64,000 bases of DNA from Ophthalmolycus amberensis (Eukaryota; Chordata; Actinopteri; Perciformes; Zoarcidae), in contig JAFEUB010000736.1 of the NCBI GenBank assembly GCA_024529925.1, positions 873,501 through 937,500 of the forward strand, read 5' to 3'. How positions within the stretch are numbered: position 1 is the stretch's first letter; every line of letters starts with the position of its first letter. Under the pieces are notes generated by a model, which was given only the letters and a program-made list of their open reading frames with translations, did no database searches and was not told the origin of the DNA. Positions 15,386 through 26,360 of this stretch are shown piece after piece. The position numbers were made by a program, and so were the translations under genes.

Positions 15386-18300
15386 TCATAGCGCCTCCTC
15401 TTTGGACATGTGGAAGTCCTTCCCCTGCTCCTGGGAGGGAAAGAAAACGCTGTCAATCTCTTCGCTCCGCTCCTCCTCAGACAGATGGATACTGGGAGAA
15501 GATGTGGGATGAAACACAGGACAGTGTCTCTCGTCTTCTTCTTCACTAATCACTCTTTCAGCTGTCTTCCCACATTCAATTGTCGGTCCAACTTGGCCTG
15601 TAAACTGATTGAGCAAGCTAAAGATGACCGTCCCTGGATTGTGGACATGGACTGGACCTACAGAGATAAGAGCAAACAAAGAGTGGACTTAAAAGAATGT
15701 TTTAATCGACCCGTAGAGGGACATTATAATATAGTTTACAGTGTAGGACAACTAAGTACAACTCAAGACTCATTACAGTAACACAGCGGCATCTTTTACA
15801 TGTTTGTTTTATTTTCTTTATGACTCCACAAAGTGAGTCAAGTATTTCACATTAAAGTCTTCATTTCACTCATCAGTACCCAGATTGGCTGCTGAAAGGA
15901 ATGGTGGCTGCTGCTTTGCACTGAATGAGTCTCTGGGGAACTGCTGAGTTGAGTCGTTTGGCTTGTGAGAAGCATCTGGTCCTCCCTAAAGAAGAACATG
16001 TCCATCAGTTTGGTGCAAACAAAAGAGAAATACATGATCGATGGAAGCTTGGAAATGAGTTACTTACCTCATTGCATAACTTTATAATAGCTGGAAAACA
16101 ACAGATAAATAAATGAATAATAGAAAGTCAGTTTCTTTACACATGTCCACCAATGATGAATCAACAGGTATTTGATTTATAAAGCAACTAACAGTCTGCA
16201 AAGCTAATGATACAATTCAGGAAACTGTTTATTGTTTTCCAGAAGTGACGTGATCATAAAGTTCGAGAGGTTCGATTGATTAAACTGAAACACCAGAGAC
16301 TGAACCTGTCCTGCATGTAAACACTACATTACCTTGCTTGAAACATGTTTTGTCTCTGGGGCGACGAACGAAGAACAGGATCACGAGGGCCACGCATCCC
16401 ACGACAACCACTGGACACAAGATGGCCGCCAGCTCATTTTCCATCTCGTCTAAGAAAAAGAAACAAGTCTTAAGAGTCTACAACCATGCGAGCGTCTCTG
16501 TGAGGCGCCGCAGGGCTATTAACTGAATACTATTGTGCTCGCAATGACAACGTCAACGTGCTGATGTGAAGCACGTAATATTAACAGGTTCACTAACATA
16601 GATTAGGCTGTTAGCGTGGTATTCGGTCATAAACTAATTGGACAAATTATAATGTTTACATGACTGATGGTGCTAAATCCAAATTCAGGGATGAACCGGG
16701 GATCAGGGATTCCATGGTAAACCAGTTAGGAGATATTTCACTCAAAACTTCAAGTGAGAACCTTCTGGTGGTGCCAGAGGAAAAGTAAGGGGATCACCGA
16801 AGTCAGTAGGAATCATCCTCTCAGGGTCGTGAATGTCTGTTCAACATTTCATGACAATCCATGAGGTATATCAGTCTGCAATGATGACATTGCCATCACT
16901 AGAGGCACGCTGCTAGCGTGGCAAAAAATCCATCAGTGTGCCTCAAAACTATAGAAATCAATTGAAAAATATTGTGCACTCTCCACAAACTCTTCTCACC
17001 TTCACCTCCTTTGGCATGTGAGCTATTTCCTGGCGGTGGGGCTGACTGGGGGCCACACCTGTGACATAAGGGTGAAATGTTGAATATGTCAGGTATCTCA
17101 AATATGTGACCCTATGAACAAAGATGTCAGGTATTAATAATGTACTGTATCTACGGAAATCCATGACGTACTTGGGAAATCTGCAGGGTTTGGCGGAAGT
17201 GCTGCTATGTCCTGAGGAAGCTGAGGAAGGTGTGTGTTTATCTTTGCCTGAAGTAACAGCGGCTACTTCTGCAGAACAAAAAACGTTTTTGTTTCAGATT
17301 TCAGGGGAAAAACACAGGAACAAACTGAATCTCACTGACATGTCTTGGCAAGGGCAACAGCCCTAATGCAACAAACTGAACAGATATATATGAGAAGGTG
17401 TTTGAGTTTGAAAAATGAACATAAGCTAAACAGAATTCAAACAACTAGGACGGATGTGAGAGTTTAAAAGGAAAAATGTTCTCCACTGAAGTGAAAGTAT
17501 ATGTGTGAGATGGGAACATCCTTCCTCATCGTCATCTTCTGTTTTGATGTTCTGGTACGTGAGAATTTCTATTTTGTACTTGTACTTCTATATTACTACA
17601 ATTCAGTTTTCTCGTTTTCACTTCGCTGACTAGATTGAGCTGACCGCTGTAGTTACTTTGCAGATTATAATTGTACATTCTTCTTCTACTTGAAATTAGA
17701 AAACATATCACTGTCGTGTAAAAGTCAAATCTTTGTGGCTCCCTGGTGGTCTAAGGGTGAAGGCTCAGACCATGAACTGCACTGGTTAACGTCCGGTCAG
17801 CGTTGAGACCTTTGTTGCTTGTCATTCTCATCTCTCTCTCCCTCATTCCCTGTCATCGCTCGACTGTCAACTCACATTGAAAGCATAAAATGTCCCACAA
17901 AAAAAAAAGAAAACTTTAAAAAGTCTTATTTGTAAAGCATCAGCTTTTATGCTACTGTGAAAACAGTCTTTGTTCCTGCCTGATTGAAATGCATTTTTAG
18001 ACTTCTTATATTTCCTATATCTATATTTCTTTGTGAATTTGCAATGTTTCATTATTTCTTATCAGTAACATTGAAGATGTTCATGGCTCTGTGACAGAAA
18101 TCTTCTATCAAAAATAAATACAATTACTTTTTATGTTTGAGTAAGTAATGGTTTTACACCGTAGTGTCACTATTCTAAGTAAAATATCTGAATATTTCTG
18201 ACAGTACTAATCACCTCACTGAGAGTAGAGCCCCCCGAGCTCAGATCTGAGCTCTTATACATTTTTATAACTGTCACACATAAATGACTTATGTAATTCC

Positions 18301-19526
18301 TCATTTAGCTATTCATCATTTAGCTCATTTAGCTTCAGTATCATCATTGGTCATTCTCTCACAGTCAGTGAAAACTTCAAAAGTATATTTTGTCTGTCAT
18401 GAGGTCCTCTGCTGGTTGACATAGGTACAACTTCCATTCTGCTCAGTATTTACCAGTCGTGGTCGCCTCCTGAATCTTGACACAGTTTTTGCAGTTTTCA
18501 GAGTATGAGACCCATTCAGTGCATATGAAACCATCCTCACAGACGCACTTCACATCCTGTCTTCCTGGTGCAGTTCTGAACCACCTTCAGATGATAATCT
18601 GAGACAGGGGGAAACAGAGATGAGAGTTTTCATCACATGAGAAGATTAAAGAAATTCCATGCATGCAAAGAGATTATTTTTTTCTGTTTATTACAGAAAC
18701 CCAAAGGTCACATTGGCATCATCATCATCATCATCAGTGATGGATGAAACCGTTAAGTTGGTAGCAATGTGTCGTAGTTTCTTTACCAGGTGTACAGTCT
18801 CCGTAGCAGGGATGGCAGCTGGGTTCAAGGTTCAACTCAGTTGTGTAGTATCCAGCAAGACAGGACTCGCACTCTGCACAAGACTTCTTATATTTACCTG
18901 AAAGAACAGAAACAAACAAACGAGAACAACCGGATGAGGCGGAGAGCAGAGAGAGGCTGCTCACCCAGAGCGCATATCAATGAAGGATGTGGTCATACAG
19001 CACAAACTCTGTGTGCAGCGGGCATAATCTCTCATCAAGACAAACCGAGAGACAGATAGATACTGTATGCCTCGGTGTTTCATAGTTATTTCCAATAAAC
19101 CGCTGATTCATTCATTAAAAACAGTGAGTCAAAGCTAAATGAGGAATAGACAGAAAAACCGATGCAGAAATAGATGTCGCTCACATCAGATATCATCTTA
19201 CCTGCAGGGCACATTTCACACACTTTGCCGCCCATAGTGTCATGATGGGTCCCATCTGTCTGTTAACACATTAAAACAATTAGATACAAACCTCTATACT
19301 CTAGCAAAGTACTGATTCACTTGTTTATTCATGTTTATATATTTGACAGCTATTCTTTTATAATTGTAAATCAAACACTACTTTCTTTTTTACTACTTTT
19401 TATTTGACAAACATGTAGGTAGATAAACAGAAAGATGAAAATGAAGGACATTACTTCCAGCGGAAATGTGAGCACCAACTGTGCAGATAACATCAAGACG
19501 ATCACAAAACATTGCACAAGTCCCAT
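15386..19526 (-). CDS. ltbr: Lymphotoxin-beta-receptor-like TNFR, 10 coding exons, frameshifted in exon 4
   Basis: TNFR family member without a death domain; by family, a TRAF-recruiting receptor. Exons: 19455-19526, 19202-19259, 18787-18897, 18454-18598, 17172-17268, 17000-17058, 16333-16449, 16068-16090, 15880-15985, 15386-15657. Every exon joins in phase except exon 4 (145 bases where a multiple of three is needed); without the extra base the gene would be 352 aa. Signal peptide MGLVQCFVIVLMLSAQ; cysteine-rich parts VCEMCPAGKYKKSC, CESCLAGYYTTELN, CVCEDGFICTEW; Ser/Thr/Pro stalk; membrane segment about 186-207 (ILCPVVVVGCVALVILFFV); a 23-bp microexon just after it. The tail has VHVHNPGTVIFSLLNQFTG, which I associate with LTBR-type receptors, then PSQEQGKDF, a TRAF-motif-like site. 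Position next to tnfrsf1a and cd27 supports ltbr, but the paralogue assignment is inference. The ATG lies two bases after a splice acceptor, implying a noncoding first exon (candidate donor near 19710). Confidence 0.68.
16755..16925. repeat. Fish dispersed repeat
   Basis: Contains GTGGTGCCAGAGGAAAAGT, GAATCATCCTCTCAGGG, TTCATGACAATCCATGAG and GACATTGCCATCACTAGAG in the order of a common teleost repeat; a second copy lies at 50340-50575. It sits in the ltbr-like intron between exons 16333-16449 and 17000-17058. Confidence 0.6.
17732..17912 (+). repeat. Degenerate tRNA-derived SINE with A-tail
   Basis: The body reads TTTGTTGCTTGTCATTCTCA, TCTCTCTCCCTCATTCCCTG, then AAAATGTCCCACAAAAAAAA, the order of a common teleost SINE. 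The 5' part (GGCTCCCTGGTGGTCTAAGG) would be the decayed tRNA-like head. It lies in an ltbr-like intron. Confidence 0.55.
18454..18598 (-). other. ltbr: ltbr-like exon 4 with apparent +1 frameshift
   Basis: The acceptor at 18598/18599 is strong (TTTCCCCCTGTCTCAG). Entering phase is 1 and leaving phase is 1, so length should be divisible by three, but it is 145. Reading starts well (LKVVQNCTRKT), then runs to a stop; one base later the frame reads KCVCEDGFICTEWVSYSENC, a clear cysteine-rich repeat. The extra base maps to the CC at 18556-18557. A weak internal acceptor (CACCAG|GAAG at about 18567) would restore the frame by skipping the shifted part but would lose the conserved NCT segment. Confidence 0.8.
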
Positions 19527-22500
19527 TCTATGGAGAAAAATGTAGAAGATATTAAAACAAATCACTTATATCAACGGATCAGTGACAGGAACACATTAAA
19601 AGAGCAAGTTCCGTAAAGTTTGGTGCACCAATAAAATCTCTCGTACCATAAATAAGCTGTTGACAATAAAATATCACGAAACATTAACGAACAAAAAAAC
19701 TGTTTTTACCTTTGATATGGTTCGTCCTTTGTTCTCCTTGTATTGTTTTGTTAACTTCCTCAAGGTGTGACTCTCTCTTTCTTTCTCTCTGTCCTCTCAC
19801 TCACTCTACCCATCCTCTGTGTCACTGTTTCCTTACCTGGTGACATCTTCCTGTCCCTCCCGCCTACTGATCTCTACCAGTGTGCTGCGGTCCCGTTCAC
19901 ACGTTCAGCTCTCACATGCAGACCCATCTGCACTCTGACTAACGTCTCTGCATCAAAGCCTCATCACTTTCCGTGCAAACTGTAAAACCTGACAAGTGAT
20001 GAAGAAGCAGATCATTTTTGATAGCGACGGTTACGATTTCATTTCTGACGACGGTATATTTTTACATCCGAGTACATTACTCAGATTTCCTTCACTTTGT
20101 AATAGGTGTTCTTTTTAGCTGAATCAGTGGAAATATGAATCTCAATTAAAAGGTTAGTTCACACAAAAAACTAGAATTACTGCCCTGCAGCTGAATCCCT
20201 CCGCCAACCAGTCAAGTTGCAAGTTCCAACCATGTCTGTCCAATATGTCATCACTTCATAAGTTATACTATGAGTCATTTGTGTGAATATTAGCATATCA
20301 ATTCTTGAGTTATGGCCCAAACTGTGTTTTATGCCGTCACCTTGACCTCTGACCAGCAAACTGTAGTCAGTTCATCCTCGAGTCCAAATGGATGTTTGTG
20401 CCAATTTGAAAAGATTCCCTCAAAGAGTCACTGAGATATCGCATTCTCGAGAATTAACTTATTCCTTGTGGTATCTATGAAGAGTGGTGGGATATGCATT
20501 GAGACCCTGAACTTAAGTAAAAGTATGAATACATGAATTTTAACTCCCTTTCAAAGTAAAGTCCTGGAGTACTTGAGTGAGAATTGTTATCAGCTAAATA
20601 TACATCAAGAAAGTGAAAGAACTCGTCCTGCAGCACAACGGCCCCATGTGATTGATATATTATTGTATTGTAGTTGGTTGAGGCTTTTTCTAACTACTTT
20701 ATCTACAGTTTGATAGTTAAGTCTGGTGGTTCTCAACCTCTGGCTCAGGCCCCATCAAAAGGTCACAGAGTACATCTGAGGGGTTGCGGGATGAATAATG
20801 GGAGCAGTACGAAGACAAAACAGAAAAGGTTTTGCGACTCAAAATTGTATAATTTTGGAGGGATTTTCTCTAACTTGCTTTTTCTGAATAAATCATCAGA
20901 TAATCTTACCTCTCTGGGCCTGCAACAGTTATTTGAGGGAAATCTCTCTTGCTAACATCCTGCTACCACTGAACATCTGAAACATGATAAATAGGTCCTC
21001 ACTCGACACCGCTAACATTGCATTGCATTTTATAAACCCATCGTATGATCTGATATGATGAAAATTGTAATCTGAAAAGTAGCTATATGTATAAGTATAG
21101 AAGTGTAGCGTAAAAATGGAAGTACCTCAAAATGATACAACATTTCAGTAAATATACTACAATACTACTCCACCTCTGCAGAGAGTTGGTGTGTCCTGAC
21201 AGCAACACTTCCTTCTGCAGACTGTTAATGATGATTATGTATCGACATTATTTCTAGAAAGAGATGCTGCTGTTGGTTTGTTTAAATGTAATGACAAGTC
21301 AATGCAACAAACACAATTCCTTTCAACACCATTTGTTTTTTGTAATTTTAGGTGAACTGACCCTTTCATTTGAAGACAGACCGAAAAGGCTCAAAGGAAA
21401 CACATGTCGTGTTTTACAAGTAACAACACATAATGTTGGTGCTCAGTTGCATGTTTTATTCTTTCAGTCTCTCTTGACACGTTACATAGCTCTGCAGTGA
21501 AGCTTCTTTTAGCCTAAATTACTGTCTTGATGTTTAAAGCTGCATCGTCACACACCTGGAGAACTTGATCAATACTCAGGATTATCATCAAATTGTTTTG
21601 CGACACAAATCGAATCCAATTATTTTGTCTTCTCTGTAACAACAATAAAGTAACAAAACAAAAAAACCCGCCATATCTTGTCATTGACCGCCATCTTTTC
21701 CACTGAAAAACTAAATTGGGCAATCCGATAATTTATCTTAATTCAAATTTCTTTCCATGTGTGTGACAGTGGACATTCTTCGTTTGCAGTCTTTGAACAC
21801 AAGCATATATTCAAAGCGATAGCTCCTTTACACATATAATGTCAAAGTCATCGTACAGTCATTTCGCTAAAGCATTTGCATTTCTTTTCAGTATTTGTTT
21901 TTTAATGTGAGTTATTTTTAAATTGACTTTATTTGGCAACCACGTACACTCATAAAGAAAAAAGTATCAATGGAAGAAAAAAAAAACCTCCATTGTCATT
22001 TCATTTAGATATTTTAAATTTTTGAGGTGATTATTGTCAGAAAGACAGCTCAGTCTCAAATGCTAAACAGAGAGACAATATCAGATTGGACTATTGTTTC
22101 GTTCTTCTTCATGTTGTACATTTGCTCCAGTAAAAGTCTTTTTAAAAACACTCACTATACAGACATAACACCCAAAAACAGACACGCTGGCACATGCATA
22201 CATAGAGACTCACTCAGTGCGTGAAAGTAAAACTATACAAAAAGGGAAATGGCGTGTTTTATGTCTCACACAATTTATCTCTGGCATCCTCCTTCTGTAT
22301 TCAAACAGTCGTGGAAAGACTGCGATCAGCACTCAGCTGAATCCATCAGCCACACATGCATGAGTTTATACAAGATTCAATTCTGTCCTCTTACCGTCTT
22401 TATTATTGAAACAAAGTGTTGGAAGTGTGACTCGCAGTGGAAGCAGAAGAAATATATCAACCGGTACAACCACACAGAGGAAACTACAGCCAAGACTATA

Positions 22501-24569
22501 TTTAGACAACAGTGTCTGATAAAAGAGCAGTTTGGGGGGCGTTTCCCCGACAGTGATGACTTCCAGCAGTATGCTAATATATGTTTCACTGTAGCAGTGT
22601 GTCTGAGTAAAACGTTCATGGTTAAATGTACCCAGGAAAACATAAAGGAAATGAGGTATGTGTTCGTGTTAAATTCATTATTCTAGTTCTAGTTGTAGAA
22701 GATGAGTAAACATATTAGAAGAAATATAGTTTTCTATTTCCAGCGTGTCGACATCTTTATGTTCCATGTTTTACAAGTAATAGTGCTGATTGTTTCATGT
22801 ACATTTTTGCTCTGCTCTTCCTTTCTATGTGCAAACAGGCTGAAAAATAGGTTTAGTTATATACATCAAGCACCTTGGTGAAATAGCTTCGGCAGCTATA
22901 TTACATTATCATTTTTTATTTTATTTATTTTCTACAGCAACTTTCTGTTGAGTCACAATCTGGCCATTTTATTTTGGCACTAAATGGCTAACTTACTCTA
23001 TTTTTTGACTTTCTTTTGTTTTTGTTTTAAGTGATTCAACCATGCAGCTCTGCTCAAACGATCCAGGACCTGACTCTAATCTTAGACAATACCCCTGAAA
23101 CTAAAACTAATTAGTAACAGCTACAGTGCACTTTGTCACACCGTGTGATTATTGCCAGAGAGCAGAATGAAGAGCCAACACTGACTCTAGATCATCTTAA
23201 AGAGGGTGCATTTTAAACTAAAAACAAACATGCTTCCCTTGGACACCGACAACATCCATCGCTGCTTTCACCTGGAACTTTGGGTTTGTTATGAAGCACC
23301 ATTAACAGATTTATCTGTGATGTTCAATGTATTTCAGATGTTGTTTTGTTGTTGTTATGAAATGTTGTAAACGATCTTGTCGGTGCTCTACTTTGATATT
23401 TTCCAAATTCATTTTCAACAATTCCGGCTGACATTGATGCTGGTGGCTAATAATAATAAAAATGTCACCTTTAGGTGAGCCAAGAAGTCCAAAGCACATC
23501 AGCAATAAATAACACGGTAACATTTCTTTACAGCGGATTTCTCACATAGGATCCAGTTTGGATTCAGGTAATTCACAGCAGATAAATAATGGATTGAAAT
23601 TATGACAGACAACCAAAACGTTCTATTTAGTGTTTTCAGGATCGTACCCAAGAGGGAGGAGGCATGTTGATGTTCAGAGACACGACTCTGCAGCTCCACA
23701 GCTCATGCTTTGGTTGTTTCCTTAATCATTTTTCCACTTTATGTTTCGCTAAATATAGCAGAGATGTTTTGATTTATTTATGAAATAAGGTTTGCTTTGC
23801 CTGTGGTTTAATTAGTTACCACACCGATAGAAAGCAAGCTTTGAATCTGCAGCTGTAAGGCAGCAAAATGCTGAATCATGACATCTTATTAGACTTTAAA
23901 GACTTAAGCTCATCCTTATCAATATACAACTGACCAATCAAACTCAGAAATACACTCCAGGACAACCTTTGCTACTTCAAGACACAAACTTTCCCCTAGG
24001 TGTGTTTGTTTAGTGATAGTTCTATAATAACAGGCCTGTAACTATGTGTGGAGTGAACTTTACAAGACCCCAGTGACCTTACAACATGTATTTGATCGAT
24101 TAGCTTCAGATGCCCAGGTTATCAAGTGTTATAAGTGAATAAGTTCTGCTATGTTTTCCAGTAGCATACAGCACTGCAAGGACATCAGCCCGTTTACTTA
24201 CAATACATTTAGGATCCTCAACTTTCTGAATCTGCACAGGACACTGCATTACAAAGATTCACTTTCCTAACGACTGCTGTCAAACACAAGATGACAAGGT
24301 CCTACTGTAAGAAGACCTCTCCTCTCTGCGGGACATCAGTGACATCTGCATGAAGTAGTAAGGACAGAAATCCAGATTCTCACAGTCTCAGCGCTAAAAA
24401 GTCTCCTCAGACCAAAGCTTATTATTAACAAATTAACAAAACTACTCCGTAAATGAAGAGGTTCATGTGCCATAGTTACAGGTGTGTAATTGCGTCGGTG
24501 TGGTACTGTAGCTGGATGCGGTGGAGGTCACGTGAGCACAGCCCCCGTTGCTGCCGGAGTGAGGAAGTG
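19527..24569. other. Intergenic spacer between ltbr-like and iffo1
   Basis: About 5 kb. It includes the probable 5' region of the ltbr-like gene (19527-19800), a dispersed repeat at 20290-20460 and the 3' UTR side of iffo1. Some ORFs of 60-145 codons occur (for example 22249-22686 plus), but they show no motif, splice partner or codon bias I can defend. I see no TAPBPL, VAMP1 or MRPL51 exons here. Confidence 0.5.
20290..20460. repeat. Fish dispersed repeat (CACCTTGACCTCTGACC family)
   Basis: Contains CACCTTGACCTCTGACCAGC, GTCAGTTCATCCTCGAGTCC, AAATGGATGTTTGTGCCAAT and CTGAGATATCGCATTCTCGA in consensus order of a very common teleost interspersed repeat. Confidence 0.65.
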
Positions 24570-25940
24570 TCAAGATCTTCTAGCGCTCGAGGAAGAAGGC
24601 GGTGATGATGAGGACTTGTCGCTTTCTCTCTGGTCGCCGTCCTCAGTGGACGCAGACGCATCAGAGTTACTGTGCGACACAAACACAAATACATGTCTGT
24701 CTGAAGCCTGTTTATCTTAGTTTGCTCTTGTAAACTTCTCTGCTGGCTGAGACAAAGCAGACAGGAGGAAGGACTGACACCATCTAATGTCACGTTCTTC
24801 ATTATTATAATTTATGGACTTCACTCAGGAATGTTATTTATTTCATTGACATTTCAAATTTGTTTACAGTGATATATTAATTACTTTTTATTGTGACTTT
24901 TCTGTTGTAAACATTACTCCTGCTGCTCTAGAAACGATTTTTAGTAAATTATAAATCACTAATTTCTGTTCTGAATTTATGTGTTTTTAAAAGCAATCAT
25001 TTAGTCATGAAAAAGAACCGAGTGTTGATAAAATTAGCTCCTTGTAGTAATAAAATCCTAGAGATAGCTATCCCCACAGGCCACCGTAGTTCTCTGACAT
25101 GCTTGGAAAGGGAGGGGGGAGCGGAGGGTCATGTTCCTCACCACTAGATGCCAATAAATCTCACACACTGTTCCTTTAAATGTCCGTATACTGCTCATAA
25201 ATGTTGTAAGGGGACTTATGGTGAAGTGTAACTTAAAAAGAAAAACGAATGGACAGACAGGCAGATAGATCATGTAGACTGAGAGCCGGCGTGTTTGTGT
25301 GTGCTACCTGTCTCCACTCTGTGTGATGAGTCTCCTGCAGGTCTCCATCTGAACATCTAGGCCTCTCTTCATCGAACACATCTCCATGTACTCGTGGAGG
25401 TGTCGGTTCATGTCACTCTTTGCTGTGGCCAGATCCACCTGGAGTCAGAAAACATGCAGTCAGTCATATTACAAATGTTAAATTGCAAATGTGTACCATT
25501 AAAAAGTGTGTTTACTTCTGTAAAACAGAAGGCGCTGGCTACGTGCAGGGCAAGTTACCACGCTTCACATGGCTTTATGTCTTTTATGTCATGTCTAAAT
25601 AAAGAATAATTTCAGGAAAACAGGAGGGACAATTAATTAAGGGGTTCTTGAGCCTTGATTGAGGAATTCATCAAAGCATCATTAAAAGATGTAGAAAATT
25701 GTGATGTAAATCCTCTTTTGTGAATTTTTGAGAGCTGCACCAGGAAAGGACATGAGAATAAACAAATAACACAGACCATAAAAAGACGGAAAAACACATA
25801 TATGAAAAGGGATATTTTTGAAATTTAAAAATCGGTGTCTGACCTCAATCTGGTCAATTGTCTCTTGGTATTCCTTCTCTCGGGACTTGAAAAGACATTC
25901 TGTGTCATTAATCACCTTTTCCAGACAGTCATCCTGGTGT

Positions 25941-25971
<31 letters not shown>

Positions 25972-26329
25972 GAGCGAGAGAGAGAGAGAGAGAGAGATTT
26001 TGAGTACCGGTATGTCTGTGGTCAGGATGTGGACATACATGTGATAAAGTGCAGTAACACTTGCAGTAAACAGTACATGTGTTTGTGTGCTAATCATAGC
26101 ACAATCAGACACTTAGTGAGGTGACATGACTATCAGAGTACAGATGGCTTTATGCTCCTATCAGCTCAAATTTCACTGACTAATGCAGTTCCTCTCTTCA
26201 GCTGATTGTTCAAGTACCACATAGCCGGTGAATGAAAACAAACACCTACATGCATTTCTTGGAAACAAACACACTGAATACCAATACAGGCGCAGACACT
26301 GCATCTGTCTGCGTGTGTGTATGTGTGTC

Positions 26330-26360
<31 letters not shown>

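Noticed and set aside
22249..22686. 145-codon plus-strand ORF in the spacer between ltbr-like and iffo1
   Set aside because: No recognisable motif, no splice partner, scattered Cys without TNFR spacing, and an overlapping antisense ORF of similar quality; probably chance or old repeat.
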